From the NCBI GenBank assembly GCA_032718475.1, contig JAUCBJ010002353.1, positions 1 through 42,117 on the forward strand: 42,117 nt of DNA. The letters run 5' to 3'. Source of the DNA: Nemertoderma westbladi (taxonomy: Eukaryota > Xenacoelomorpha > Nemertodermatida > Nemertodermatidae). Positions 1 to 10,068 of the stretch are shown one piece after another. The notes below the pieces were generated by a model that had not been told where the DNA came from, searched no databases, and worked only from the letters and a program-made list of their open reading frames with translations. Positions within the stretch are counted from its first letter, which is position 1. Each line of letters opens with the position of its first letter. Position numbers and translations under genes: made by a program.

Positions 1-377
1 CCAAGTTGAACAGTCAGTTCAACAGTCACCCGCTATAGGACTACTTTATGCCTGAAAGTGAATAGATTCTCCCGTCTCATTGATTTTAATCAGTTTAAGC
101 TGAATCTTGCCATATATTCTGGACCACATGCTGCGTCTTTGTGGGGGGGGGGGGGGGGGGGGGGGGGAGATTTAATCGGTCTGCCGCTATACGACGAAAT
201 TTCTGAAAGTGAGATCCGTCTCTCATTTCGTTATCCGTTATTCAAGATGAAACTTGGCCGATGTACGTATGTACTATTCATCCATAGGCTGTGTCTTTGT
301 GGGGCTGGAGACCCTAATCCATCTTCAGTTCTCACTATACCGCTAGAGTCAGAAATGTCTGAATAGAAATGAAAGAG
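1..377. repeat. Degenerate tandem copies of a ~155-bp dispersed repeat, with a G25 run
   Basis: Two diverged copies of a ~155-bp unit are seen (about 31-142 and 183-330), and a third starts at about 338. Each has a CCGCTATA/CCGCTAGAG word, then CTGAAAGTGA, then GTCTCATT, and ends near GTGTCTTTGTGGGG. A run of 25 G lies at 143-167. The same family reappears near 20980-21145. The left LTR of the retrotransposon begins inside the third copy. No gene is seen here; the frames that open across the G run are low complexity. Confidence 0.6.
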
Positions 378-617
378 CGCCAATAAGTGGTAAGAGGTAA
401 TACTCCAATATGCAATAGGTGAAAACACAACAGGTAAGGCAGTAAGGCCTGAAGGTATATTGGTAATGCAATACAGCAGTAGTGTTGCTCAAGCGTCAAC
501 TGACAGACGTACCGGTAAGATGATGAAAACCAAAACCGTAAGGCCAGATAAGGCCATGCCAAAACTATCCTACATGTAGTAATACATAAACAGACATGAG
601 GCCAAAGGCCCATGGCG
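378..617 (-). repeat. 3' LTR of the retrotransposon
   Basis: This 240-bp copy matches 6175-6421 almost base for base. The ends form a short inverted repeat on the element strand (CGCC...GGCG) rather than the usual TG...CA. A TG start is possible if the upper edge is moved two bases to 619, but the 5' LTR copy reads TA there. The edges are therefore uncertain by 2-3 bases. Confidence 0.9.
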
Positions 618-839
618 CAACTAGTTTTTTTTCCTGTTCTTAGGTTTCAGTTCGTAAATCTATAATACGGTTACACTAAGAACTACAAAGCTTGGATTAT
701 TACATGTTTATACATGCTACAGTTAGCACGATTATTTATACGCATAAAATTATCTACTAATCGTTCAATAATACTTATAATTGTATAATACGTATTGTTC
801 TATTTGATACTGGATGCTTCAGAACATGAGAGTGATAAG
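618..839 (-). other. 3' untranslated part of the LTR element with polypurine tract
   Basis: This stretch lies between the gag-pol stop codon and the 3' LTR. On the element strand the purine run AGGAAAAAAAA occupies 635-625, five to seven bases before the LTR edge, where a plus-strand-primer tract is expected. Nothing else is recognised in it. Confidence 0.65.
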
Positions 840-3800
840 CTAATCATCAGAGTCAAAGTCGCATACATATTCCCTCAAGTAGGCTGGCGGTAGGTGTCGA
901 CGTTTGGAGCGCCGGAGTGGGGGATCCGCTTCAGCTGTCTGGTGAGGTTCAACATTGGTGAGATTTGTAGGATCGCCATCCACGCCAGGACCAATGAATG
1001 AGTAGGAACCATCATCAGAAGAGTCGAAGACATCAGTGGGTTTGGTAGGTATATGATCATGAGAACAGTGTCCACCAGGAACCTTGTAGCATTCAGAAGT
1101 TAAAACGCGATACGAACGTTCTCGGAACTGGTTCCTGGTGAATTTTCTTAGAAAACACCATTTCCCATTGATTGAACAAACGATATAACGAGGTCGGCTG
1201 TGTAACTTAGATCCATCTGCGTATACGTAAACAATATCGCCAACACAAATTGTTGATGTAGGGTTGGACCTGGAACCATGGCTCTTTGAACCAACACTGG
1301 ATGGATGGTTTAACTGGCGAGAAGCATGTTGGTTATGGACGATGGATTCATCATCAACAGGGATAGCACTGGAATTAAATTGGTCTCTTTGAAAGAGAAT
1401 TTCGCGTGATGAGAGACCTTGATGCCGAATTCTGGAATTTACATTGGCAATGACAATAGCTAGGAATGTTGGGGAGATGGGACCACCTGAAGGGTTTACT
1501 TTCAACATCTCTCCTATGACCTCCTGAATAGCACGTTCGGCGATAGGGTTTTTGTTAGGATTTTTGGCATCACCAAGTTCCAGTGTGATATTATATTGCG
1601 AAAGTTTGGTATCTTTTACAAGGGAACGGAATCCTGTAGCAGGGTCTACGCGAACTACAGCAGGGGGACCATTACATGGGCAAAAGTTAATACATAGGCG
1701 GATTAGGCCATCACGTAGACTAGTGGCAGTTTCATCAGATAAGAGACATGCGGAGGTATATGATGTGATTGATTCACGGATGACTAATATATACTGCTTT
1801 TCACGCCGAATGACATCAGCAGCAAATGATGATCCCATATGAAGAGGGGATTTGGTGGTAGATTGTGGAATTTCACGTCTAGGGGCAGTCGCAAGCGATG
1901 CACATTGGTGGCAATTGGTAACAACAGAAGAAATAGCTGGATCAATATCAAGTGCATAGAATGATCTAGAAAAAATTTTCCGGAGTTGGAATGAAGATGG
2001 GTGATTAAGTTGGAGATGGAGTGCAGTTAATAAGCCAATGAGAGATGGCCTTGGGACAACAATTTGTTCTTGAGCTCCGATGAAGGGCCGTTCCCTTCTA
2101 ACGACAACTAGTCCATCACGGGATAGTGAAGCTACCCCTAAGTACCGTTTTGTATCTCGAATGTTGGTCAACTTCTTTGAGGGACGGGTGCCTTGGAGTA
2201 GGTGAGCCTTAACACGATTTAGATCTGGACATTCAGACTGTGTGGTTAGCCAAGTTGAGCGAGTTGTATATAATGGATGGTCAAGATCATCATCCATCTC
2301 ACAACTAGCCGTCGAACGAATAACTGGAGATATAGAGGATTCATGAAGAAATGTGCATATCTGGCAGTTTGGAGAGGTGCAATCTGGGATATTGCGACTT
2401 TGAAAGTCAGCTACCAAATTTTTTTGTCCAGGTAAATGGAGCAAAGACACTTGGTATCTAGATACGGCTGAGAGAAATGTTGTTACTCTGGGGCTGGATG
2501 AGAAATTACCACGACAAAGCTTGCCAAAGGCTTGTATGCAAGGTTTACTATCAGATAGTACCCGAGTACGGTGATGTGATTGAATGATGAAGGGGGAGAA
2601 GTGGTTAAGTGCTGAGGAGATGGCTAGTGCCTCTAACTCACATGGTAACCATGTGACTTGGTGTACCTTTAACTTAGCAGAAAAAAATCCAGCTAATAGT
2701 AGTTTATTATTACGACGTATGAAAAGCACTGCGCCTAATCCATCGATAGCAGAGGCAGCATCTGTGACAAGCCAAAGTTCATCATCAGCACTGGGCAATG
2801 TAATGGATTTGCAACTCTTTAATGCAGCTTGAGCTTTACGGAAGACAGCAATAGAATCCTCACACCAATTAACCTTATCTTTAGACAAATGTCCAGCAGC
2901 CAGTGAATCAAGTGGAGCAACCAAAGACGCACAATGGGGGAGTACACGTGACAAAACCTTATAGGCACCAATGAAGGAGCGTACACTAGTGACAGTTTCA
3001 GGTAAAGGGCAAGTGGCCAGGGCAGTGATAACATGTGGTGAAGCGGAGAGTGAACCAGCTGACCAGACCCATCCAAGAACACTGGTGGTCTTGGGGCAAA
3101 TAACTGTTTTTGATGGTGAGAGTCTGAGGCCACATCGATGTAGAGCATCTAAGACTGCAGACCAAGTGTTGAGAACATCTGAGATGGAATTCCCACCACA
3201 ATAAAGGTCATCGGCAAGTTTCACCACATTTCCAGTAATCAGTAAATCTCCGAGGATGCGGCTTGTCAGCTCTTCAAGGGCAGTTTCAGAGCCTGGCATG
3301 CCCATAGCACATCGCCGATAAACACGAACACCTCGATAAGGTGTTACAACACCACAGAATTTCATGGAGCTTTTGCTTAATGGAATCTGGAAAAAGGCAC
3401 TTGATAAGTCTGTTTTAATTAAGAATTTGAATCTTGAGATAGCTAGTAATGTGGAGTTCACATCAGGAAGTTTTGCAGGTTGGGGCTTACAATACCGCCC
3501 AACATCGGCAAATGCTGTAACTAAGCGGAAGCCTCCTCGGGGCTTCTTGACTAAAAACGATGGATTTAAATATTCAACAGTAATACCTGCATCTTCTGGA
3601 GTTGAGAAAACACCTAGTTTCTCATATCGGTCAAACTCATCCTGGAGGGTTTGCAGATTTTCACGCCCATATAAAGGGAGCCGGCCTTTCCTTTGAGGAG
3701 GGGGTACCGGCCCCATGTTTACAACTGCCTCATATGGTCCAGCAGCACCATTATAACCAGGTAATGACCCATCAAATACATCGACATAGCGGTAAAGAAT

Positions 3801-5651
3801 GTCCTGAAATTTACTACGATCTGATGGGGATAGTAAGTTATCAGGGTCAAGTTGTAGTGAGCTGAGAATATTTTGAGTGGTGACACTGTGGTTGTCAGAT
3901 AGGGAATGTGGTACCTGAGTTGGACGCAACTGACTCTCGGGAACATCTGCAGAAGGAGTAGCAACACACACATGGCTGTTGCGTTGGATACGGATTGGGT
4001 AGTTTGTTTCATTTGGGATATGAATCACATTTGAAGTGCTGGATAAACACATTGGTGAGAACCATGGTTCGTTATTACCACTATTGGGATCAATATGAGG
4101 AGAAATATATATGTTGGGAGTATCACGTAACGAATCAGGGACTTCTAACTCTAAGGAGCTCTGGGGCCATACAATTGATAAATGAGATGGAGCCCTTAGC
4201 AGCGGTGAAGAAATTGATGTTTGACGAACAGATGTTCTATGGTGGGATCTAGGCAGGTCAGCGGAGTACTTAAACTGGCTACCATCTTGAAAAGTGATGA
4301 GTTGGAGTGAAGTGCGTAAGCTTATATCGTTTCGGCAAAGAAATGGTGCCCCACCAAGCACATCACACCCTAAGTTACTAACTACAAGGGCATCAAAGGA
4401 AAAGGATAAGTTACCACGAGTAAATGTGGTGAAAATCTCGCCGACAACTCCGAGCCTGGATACACCATCAGCTTGACTAGGGATCTGTTGGGAATTTGGA
4501 TATATGGGTATGTCCAAATTCTTTAGAAAGGTGGAGTTAATTAGGTTAGATTCTGCACCAGAATCAAGTATCATGCGTAGTGGTGTAGACTGAAAGTGTA
4601 AGTCAACATAAGGGGATCTGACAACACTGACACGGGATATGGCTGGGGGGTCATCCACTGTACATTCAAACATATCTTGGTGAATGTCAGTATCCTCATC
4701 AATAACCTCAATGGTTCGAGTGCGGACCAAAAATCGTTTATCCTGGTCTGGAAGGAAGTGGCATTGGCTGAGAAAATGTGTAAAATCACTGCGACCAGCC
4801 TGTTTGCATAGTGGGCAAATTTTTTGCATGCGAGGTTGTTCATGTGTTTGTGGCCGAAAGGGCTTGGGGGCAGTAGGTCTATGTGAATATTGTTGTGGGC
4901 GACTAGAAGTGGATCGCATAGTACGTACTTCATCGCTAGCTTGGAGCTCGTCTAATAAGGATGGGAGAGCCTGAGAAATCTCAGGTTTTATGGAAGACAG
5001 AGTCTGATGTCGCAATTCTGTACCATAACGCTGTTTAACTAGCTTTGGTAAATCGTTGTTGATTAATCGTAACCAAGTAAGAACAACAAGGTTTTCAACA
5101 GTAGGACATAATTCCTCATCTTCAGGAATGGGGACCCCATGGTGAGAAATGCCACCATCCTTTTTAAGCAAATTGTCATCTACAAAGGCTACCAATCTTT
5201 GGTATAGATCCTCTGGTTTTTCATCATATTCAAGCTTAATGGATGCTAGGTCCAAAAAATGTGCACCAGAGATTTGAAATCCAAAGTGCAAACGTATGGT
5301 ATTCCAGATAGATTGGAGAGAAGTGGACGTTTTAACTATTGAATTTCTAGATACAATGGGGCAATAATTTGCTATTTGCCCTAGCATAAGTTCTAGGGTT
5401 ACTACCTTTTGTGCTGCAGTGCGGCGCGATGTAGCAGGAATATCAGTCCCATCATCCACAAAGCCACGGGTAGGAGAAAGGCGAGATTTCTTTTCCCAGT
5501 GGGCAGAATCAAGGGTGAATGGGGCAAAGGCTGGGTCTAAAGCTAAAGTGTATAAAAGATTCTGTCTCCATGTTTCAAAGGTATTAATGGTTTCAACTTT
5601 AGAGAGAGGTATAATTTTTGGAGTACGTAGGGAACCTGTCGCTGTGGACAT
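840..5651 (-). CDS. Retrotransposon gag-pol polyprotein, single intact frame
   Basis: The 1603-residue protein has a gag-like N-terminal region (~1-260) and a CCHC-type zinc motif with C279, C282, H292 and C297 (C-x2-C-x9-H-x4-C). An aspartic protease follows with DSGA at 363-366 and a DVLGG-like second motif. The reverse transcriptase (~640-890) has active-site motif LADD at 812-815 instead of the usual YxDD. RNase H carries D964 in LVTDAAS. The integrase has an H-x4-H...C-x2-C zinc region near 1210-1245 and the triad D1279, D1336, E1372, which gives the DD35E spacing. The C-terminal tail is rich in charged residues. Gag and pol share one frame, so no frameshift or stop separates them. The start ATG is the first in the frame, 513 bases after the primer-binding site. 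Completeness suggests it could be active; this is not shown. Confidence 0.95.
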   Translation of the reverse strand: MSTATGSLRTPKIIPLSKVETINTFETWRQNLLYTLALDPAFAPFTLDSAHWEKKSRLSPTRGFVDDGTDIPATSRRTAAQKVVTLELMLGQIANYCPIVSRNSIVKTSTSLQSIWNTIRLHFGFQISGAHFLDLASIKLEYDEKPEDLYQRLVAFVDDNLLKKDGGISHHGVPIPEDEELCPTVENLVVLTWLRLINNDLPKLVKQRYGTELRHQTLSSIKPEISQALPSLLDELQASDEVRTMRSTSSRPQQYSHRPTAPKPFRPQTHEQPRMQKICPLCKQAGRSDFTHFLSQCHFLPDQDKRFLVRTRTIEVIDEDTDIHQDMFECTVDDPPAISRVSVVRSPYVDLHFQSTPLRMILDSGAESNLINSTFLKNLDIPIYPNSQQIPSQADGVSRLGVVGEIFTTFTRGNLSFSFDALVVSNLGCDVLGGAPFLCRNDISLRTSLQLITFQDGSQFKYSADLPRSHHRTSVRQTSISSPLLRAPSHLSIVWPQSSLELEVPDSLRDTPNIYISPHIDPNSGNNEPWFSPMCLSSTSNVIHIPNETNYPIRIQRNSHVCVATPSADVPESQLRPTQVPHSLSDNHSVTTQNILSSLQLDPDNLLSPSDRSKFQDILYRYVDVFDGSLPGYNGAAGPYEAVVNMGPVPPPQRKGRLPLYGRENLQTLQDEFDRYEKLGVFSTPEDAGITVEYLNPSFLVKKPRGGFRLVTAFADVGRYCKPQPAKLPDVNSTLLAISRFKFLIKTDLSSAFFQIPLSKSSMKFCGVVTPYRGVRVYRRCAMGMPGSETALEELTSRILGDLLITGNVVKLADDLYCGGNSISDVLNTWSAVLDALHRCGLRLSPSKTVICPKTTSVLGWVWSAGSLSASPHVITALATCPLPETVTSVRSFIGAYKVLSRVLPHCASLVAPLDSLAAGHLSKDKVNWCEDSIAVFRKAQAALKSCKSITLPSADDELWLVTDAASAIDGLGAVLFIRRNNKLLLAGFFSAKLKVHQVTWLPCELEALAISSALNHFSPFIIQSHHRTRVLSDSKPCIQAFGKLCRGNFSSSPRVTTFLSAVSRYQVSLLHLPGQKNLVADFQSRNIPDCTSPNCQICTFLHESSISPVIRSTASCEMDDDLDHPLYTTRSTWLTTQSECPDLNRVKAHLLQGTRPSKKLTNIRDTKRYLGVASLSRDGLVVVRRERPFIGAQEQIVVPRPSLIGLLTALHLQLNHPSSFQLRKIFSRSFYALDIDPAISSVVTNCHQCASLATAPRREIPQSTTKSPLHMGSSFAADVIRREKQYILVIRESITSYTSACLLSDETATSLRDGLIRLCINFCPCNGPPAVVRVDPATGFRSLVKDTKLSQYNITLELGDAKNPNKNPIAERAIQEVIGEMLKVNPSGGPISPTFLAIVIANVNSRIRHQGLSSREILFQRDQFNSSAIPVDDESIVHNQHASRQLNHPSSVGSKSHGSRSNPTSTICVGDIVYVYADGSKLHSRPRYIVCSINGKWCFLRKFTRNQFRERSYRVLTSECYKVPGGHCSHDHIPTKPTDVFDSSDDGSYSFIGPGVDGDPTNLTNVEPHQTAEADPPLRRSKRRHLPPAYLREYVCDFDSDD

Positions 5652-6163
5652 ATCGGTGTTCTATGCGGATACTGGATATCGGCTGACCAGTATACCAGGA
5701 GCTTTTTTTTGTGGTAGGTTCTGGGGTACCGGTATATGTAGTAATAATGCTAAGTAGAGTCGGATTGGCAGACTGAGCTGTACGACGTATATCAGTCAGT
5801 ATATCGATGTTTACATAGACAGGCAACTGTGACCTGATAAGATAGGTATGGTTATCCAGCAGTCCGGTAAGGACGGTAATTATTGTCTGTGAATCCGAAT
5901 CTGGTTATGGCTAGGCCCTATAGGCTAGGTAATATTCACAGTTTGGTTGTTGGTTGTCAGTTGGCTCAACCAGCAACCGGTAGTGGTAAGTAGTACAGTT
6001 CTGGGTTAGTTCTGCAGTTGAGACGCGGTATTAGGTAGGCCTATATCACAGCCTATGATTTAGGCTACGACGGTAAGAAGATATACCTGCTGACCTGTAT
6101 GCCATATGCTGACGCACTTGTCGTGTTGAGATGAAGGAGCAAGGCGAGGCAAAGGTAAGATAT
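5652..6163 (-). other. Untranslated leader of the LTR element
   Basis: About 510 bases separate the primer-binding site from the gag-pol ATG. No conserved frame runs through it. It probably holds the packaging and dimerisation region expected of such elements, but I can identify no specific site. Confidence 0.6.
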
Positions 6164-6174
6164 CGCTGCCACCA
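6164..6174 (-). promoter_or_regulatory. Primer-binding site complementary to tRNA-Leu 3' end
   Basis: The plus-strand bases CGCTGCCACCA directly abut the LTR edge at 6175. They equal the 3' end plus CCA of an animal cytosolic tRNA-Leu (AAG/TAG-type acceptor) as I remember it. The complementary minus strand would anneal that tRNA to prime reverse transcription. The 11-base match and exact LTR adjacency support the site; the tRNA identity is from memory. Confidence 0.75.
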
Positions 6175-6421
6175 CGCCAATAAGTGGTAAGAGGTAATAC
6201 TCCAATATGCAATAGGTGAAAACACAACAGGTAAGACAGTAAGGCCTGACAGCCTGAAGGTATATTGGTAATGCAATACAGCAGTAGTGTTGTTCAAGCG
6301 TCAACTGACAGACGTACCGGTAAGATGATGAAACCAAAACCGTAAGGCCAGATAAGGCCATGCCAAAACTAAACTACATGTAGTAATACATAAACAGACA
6401 TGAGGCCAAAGGCCCATGGCG
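6175..6421 (-). repeat. 5' LTR of the retrotransposon
   Basis: This 247-bp copy of the LTR carries an extra 8-bp duplication (GCCTGACA-like) that the 3' LTR lacks. Its lower edge abuts the primer-binding site, which fixes that end well. The element's promoter should lie here, but I see no clear TATA box. Confidence 0.9.
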
Positions 6422-6604
6422 TAAGCTACTGCTAGTCTGCCAGTATGTCAGATACTCAATCTGTTGAACTGTATTCCTCCTGCATTACTAACAGCTGAAC
6501 AGTCAAACAGTAGGTCACATAAATTCAAATTTCCCACCCAGACATAATTCAAAAAATTACATTAAGTTTGCGTGCGACTTGGCCGTTATGGCCTTCACCA
6601 GGTT

Positions 6605-6668
6605 GCGCGCACAAACTTCCATGTCGCGCGCGCAAACTTACATGTCACGCGCGCAAACTTCCATGTCG
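6605..6668 (+). repeat. 21-bp tandem repeat, three copies, at the LINE 5' junction
   Basis: Three copies of a 21-bp unit of the form GCGCGCGCAAACTTCCATGTC run directly into the LINE-homologous sequence. The period is a multiple of three, so the same frame (xFHVARA) stays open across it. It marks the point of 5' truncation or an unrelated junction. Confidence 0.7.
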
Positions 6669-7444
6669 CAACATTTGATGGGAATCCAAAAGCAACAGTT
6701 ATATGTTGCTATAGTCCAACCAATGCCTCAGAGCAAGAACAAGCAGTCAAGTTTTATGAAGAACTGACTGGACTTATAAAGGACATTCCGAAACACAATG
6801 TTAAAGTCATTGCTGGTGACCTGAATGCGCAAATTGGCCCAGAAGACATCAAGGGTTACACCTATAACACCAGTTCTAACAGAAATGGGTACTTACTTTT
6901 AGACCTAATGGAAGAATGGGAATTGTGAATGAATAAACAACACATTCGAAAAGATTAAGGGGAAGCTATAGATCTTTCAATACCCTAATGGAACCAAAGC
7001 ACTACTGGATTACATCCTTATAAACAAAAATTGGAGAAACAGCATGATCAACTGCGAGGCATACAGCTCGTTCGACCTAATTGGTTTGGACCACAGAATT
7101 GTGACTGCAGAGATCAGACTCAGTTTGAGAGCCAGCAAACCCAGGACAAGCAAGCAAATCAACTATGACTGGGAGAAACTCAGAACTGACAATGCTGTAA
7201 AGGATGCTTACACAGTAGAAGTTCAAAACCGCTTTGAAGCACTTCAGTCAATGGATGAAGATCAATCCACCGATTCAATATACCAGAATATAATAACAGC
7301 TCACAAGGAATCAGCTAAGAGGCATATCCCCCAGAAACCCAAACGAAAACAGTATGTGCCATGGCAAAACTCTGAGGTTACTTGTAAGAGGGAAGATCTT
7401 AAGATAGCCTACAAAGTTAAAACCTATCATGTAATTCGTACTAA
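6668..7444 (+). pseudogene. LINE relic: AP-type endonuclease region, frameshifted
   Basis: Two frames together give the C-terminal part of an endonuclease/exonuclease/phosphatase domain. The first (to 6925) holds CCYSPTN, VIAGDLNAQIG and NRNGYLLLDLMEE. After a stop and frameshift the second continues with DYILINKNW and then LDHRIVTAEIRL. A linker rich in K and E follows to about 7430. These motifs (DLN, SDH-like DHR) are typical of APE endonucleases of non-LTR retrotransposons. The N-terminal catalytic part is missing, so the copy is 5'-truncated and dead. Homology to the reverse transcriptase resumes only at about 8900. Confidence 0.85.
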
Positions 7445-8900
7445 TTTACAGTTGCCATAGTCAATAAGTATTTAAATTGGCAGTAATATAGAGCAATTTG
7501 TTATAGTATACATGTAATTTGGTGAAGGGCGTCTCATTGTTGGTCATTGTTGCTCGTTGTTGCTCATTGTTGCTCGTTGTTGCTCGTTGTTGCTCGTTGT
7601 TGCTCATTGTAGCTCGTTGTTGCTCATTGTTGCTCGTTGTTGCTCATTGGTGCTCGTTGTGCATTTTAGCACCTACCAGATATGATAATATTGACAAGGA
7701 ATTCTTTCCGACGCGTTATCGAATACACTACAATATTTATGAAAAAATCAACGAGCTTTTAGCACAAATTTTACATTTCATTAACAATCCAAGTATAGCA
7801 GTACCCTTCTGACACGTAAATATAAACATTTCAGCAGGCCTACTGTAAGTACCATTGAAGGAATTTAAACAGCTTTAATTGTCAATATAATATATTATTT
7901 TTACGAATTATTATTCAAATTTTGTTATAACTTATTACGACTAACTATTACTTGTACTAGTTTAGTAGAAGTAGGATAATGGAGAGATACACATGCAGTA
8001 CTGTAGGCTATAGGCCTAAACTGTACTACAGTAGTAAAAGTTAATGTTAATGGACAGATACACATAGGCTGGGATCCTATACAGGTAATGCAGAGATACA
8101 CACACAGTAGGCTAGCCCTACTAGAGTACAGTAGTAGCAGTAATATAGGCTGAATTATTATGCGCAGTTGAAATGATTGCAGCTTAACTTAATCACAAAT
8201 AATCCCCTTGATCTGGTACTAATACGACTTCTAAAGCCACGAAGCGAAGTTCAAAGGAACACAAAGATATTTTAACATAATTGCTTCTTACAGTTCGTAT
8301 AATTCTTCAAGGTCGCGGGTTAACACAATTTATATATAATAAATTAACGTTTGAATAACGACTCTAAATTTGAAACCTACTGTAGTTCTCCATCTGTGTT
8401 ATAGCTTCATGCATTTATTCTAAAATCATCTCGCCTACCCTGAAGGTGCAAAGTTATTTATAAATACTGTATATCAGTCGTTATAATATTAATGATAGCG
8501 GGTAAAAGCGGAAAAAAGGCCAATGCAGTCCAATTCCAGCGGGTTCGATTCAGTATGCGGAAGTTTCCTTTGATGTACAAAGTTAATGTCTCGCCTGGGT
8601 ATTATTAAACCTCACGGAATCGCCGCTGCTTCCAATTTTAATAAGATGCATCGACTCTCTCACTCACTGACAGTCAGCAGAGAAAAAACACAGTTAATAT
8701 CGCTATATAGTGGTTTCCGTTCTCACCGCTCCACTAGCTCATCCCTTATGCCTTTATCTTGTATGGTACAGTTGTCGGGCTACTACTCCAGGCAGGGCAA
8801 TAAACAGCCACTCCAGTGTAATAAAGCTGTGAATTACCTGCTGAATCCTCAAGAATGCCGGCAACTACTGTATATCCATGTAATAATTGAGTTTTTATCA
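7445..8900. other. 1.45-kb block interrupting the LINE relic
   Basis: This segment separates the endonuclease half from the reverse transcriptase half of the LINE and replaces the N-terminal part of the reverse transcriptase. It contains a 10-bp minisatellite (7534-7666). It also has AT-rich DNA and a stretch with repeated GGAGAGATACACA/CAGTAGTA words (7978-8150). No coding motif, terminal inverted repeat or target duplication could be recognised at its edges. It may be an insertion or several nested ones. Confidence 0.5.
7534..7666 (+). repeat. 10-bp minisatellite (TTGCTCGTTG)n
   Basis: About 13 imperfect copies of a 10-bp unit alternate TTGCTCGTTG and TTGCTCATTG. A short leucine/valine/cysteine-rich frame opens across it and is an artefact of the repeat. 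Confidence 0.85.
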
Positions 8901-9887
8901 ATCCTGGCTGGCGTACTGCAAGGTGGTACATTAGCACCATTACTATTTGTAATTGTGCTGGATTACGCAATGAGGACGGCCACAAAGGGTGAAGATCTGG
9001 GATTCACACTTCAAGAACGCAGAAGTAGTAGATATCCGGCAACTACAGTCACAGACACCGACTTTGCGGATGACATCGCCCTGCTCTCTAATACGCTAGC
9101 AGATGCACAGCTTAGTCAGAGTTAGTGTAAGTTGGAATCTCCACGGTAGGTAGGGTCCCGGGACCCTGGGACCCTACCCTCGCTACGCTAGTGGCTTCTA
9201 CTAAATAAAGTGGAGAGGGCTGCTAAGGAGGTTGGATTGCATATCAATGCTACAAGGACCGAATTTATGACCTAATGTTGATGGAAACTTGACAACCATT
9301 GATAATAATCAACTAAGGAAGGTCAATGACTTCCAGTACCTTGGATCATGGATAGAGAGTAGCAAAAAGGACATAGAAGTTAGGAAAGCAAAGGCTTGGG
9401 TAGCTCTATCAAAAATGGATACCATCCGGAAATCAGATCTCTCCAGTCACCTGAAGACTAAGTTCTTTCGAGCCACAGTGGAAAGTGTATTTTATACGGG
9501 GGTTAGACCTGGACACTGACTAAATCACTTGAACAACGAATTGATGGTTGCTACACAAGACTACTAAGGGCAGCCCTAAACATCAGCTGGAGACAACACA
9601 TGACAAACGCCGAGCTTTATGGTACAATACCACCTGTATCAACCACCCTCCATGAACGCAGACTAAGATTCAGTGGGCACTGCTGGCGAAGTAATGACGA
9701 GGTCATACCAGATCTACTTCTCTGGCAACCAACTCATGGAAAGCGTAGTCGTGGACGACCGGCCATAACATATATAGATCAATTTGAAAGGGATACTGAA
9801 CTTGGGAGAAACGAAATTGGGACAACTATGGAGAATCGGGAAGCCTGGAAGGATCTCATTTCCACTGTCCGAGTTCGCTCGACCTAG
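8901..9887 (+). pseudogene. LINE relic: reverse transcriptase C-terminal half
   Basis: The first part (to ~9113) gives the reverse transcriptase motifs GVLQGGTLAPLLFVIVLDY and the catalytic FADDIALLS. An 84-bp insertion breaks it at 9114. Homology resumes with KVERAAKEVGLHINA and then FQYLGSWI, followed by a frameshift near 9510. It ends with RRLRFSGHCWR and GKRSRGRPAITYIDQ, the usual C-terminal region of RTE/CR1-like LINE proteins. The stop is at 9885-9887, followed by (TAG)4 rather than poly-A. It is the 3' half of the same LINE that starts at 6668, and another decayed copy is at 33040. Confidence 0.88.
9114..9197. mobile_element. 84-bp insertion in the LINE reverse transcriptase
   Basis: Removing 9114-9197 restores a continuous reading frame across the site. 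GCTT occurs just before the insert (9110-9113) and at its end (9194-9197), consistent with a 4-bp target duplication. The insert contains a strong GC hairpin with arms GGTAGGGTCCC and GGGACCCTACC. It carries no coding sequence. Type unknown. Confidence 0.65.
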
Positions 9888-10043
9888 TAGTAGTAGTATG
9901 CTGCGGATTCGGCATTGCGCTGCAAGAAAGCAAGCAAGATAAAGTATACTGTATTACAGTATTTGTATAATCTACTTGAGTAGTCGACCTTCAGCGTTTG
10001 ATACACTGTGGTATACTTGTACACTATAACAACACACTTATTC

Positions 10044-10051
10044 AGATATTG
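10044..10051. repeat. Left target-site duplication of the hAT-like element
   Basis: AGATATTG here is repeated exactly at 12231-12238, directly outside the CAGGG...CACTG ends. Eight bases is the duplication length produced by hAT transposases. Confidence 0.85.
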
Positions 10052-10068
10052 CAGGGCCGGATTAAGGT

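Larger units (their letters stand above)
378..6421 (-). mobile_element. Near-complete Ty3/gypsy-type LTR retrotransposon
   Basis: The minus-strand order is 5' LTR (6421-6175), tRNA-Leu-type primer-binding site (6174-6164), leader, one gag-pol frame (5651-840), a short 3' untranslated part with a polypurine tract (635-625) and the 3' LTR (617-378). By hand alignment the LTRs differ by about four substitutions, one 8-bp indel and one 1-bp indel. With an unbroken frame this suggests a fairly recent insertion. No clear target-site duplication flanks it (TAAGC on the right, AAGAG on the left), and the flanks do not join into one repeat. The outer end may therefore have been rearranged, or the edges may be off by a few bases. 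The Ty3/gypsy assignment rests on domain order and general RT appearance; the clade is not determined. Confidence 0.9.

Noticed and set aside
58-366. Protein with a glycine run
   Set aside because: The frame exists only because of the G25 homopolymer inside a degenerate tandem repeat.
7519-7812. Small membrane-like protein
   Set aside because: Its hydrophobic repeats come from the 10-bp minisatellite.
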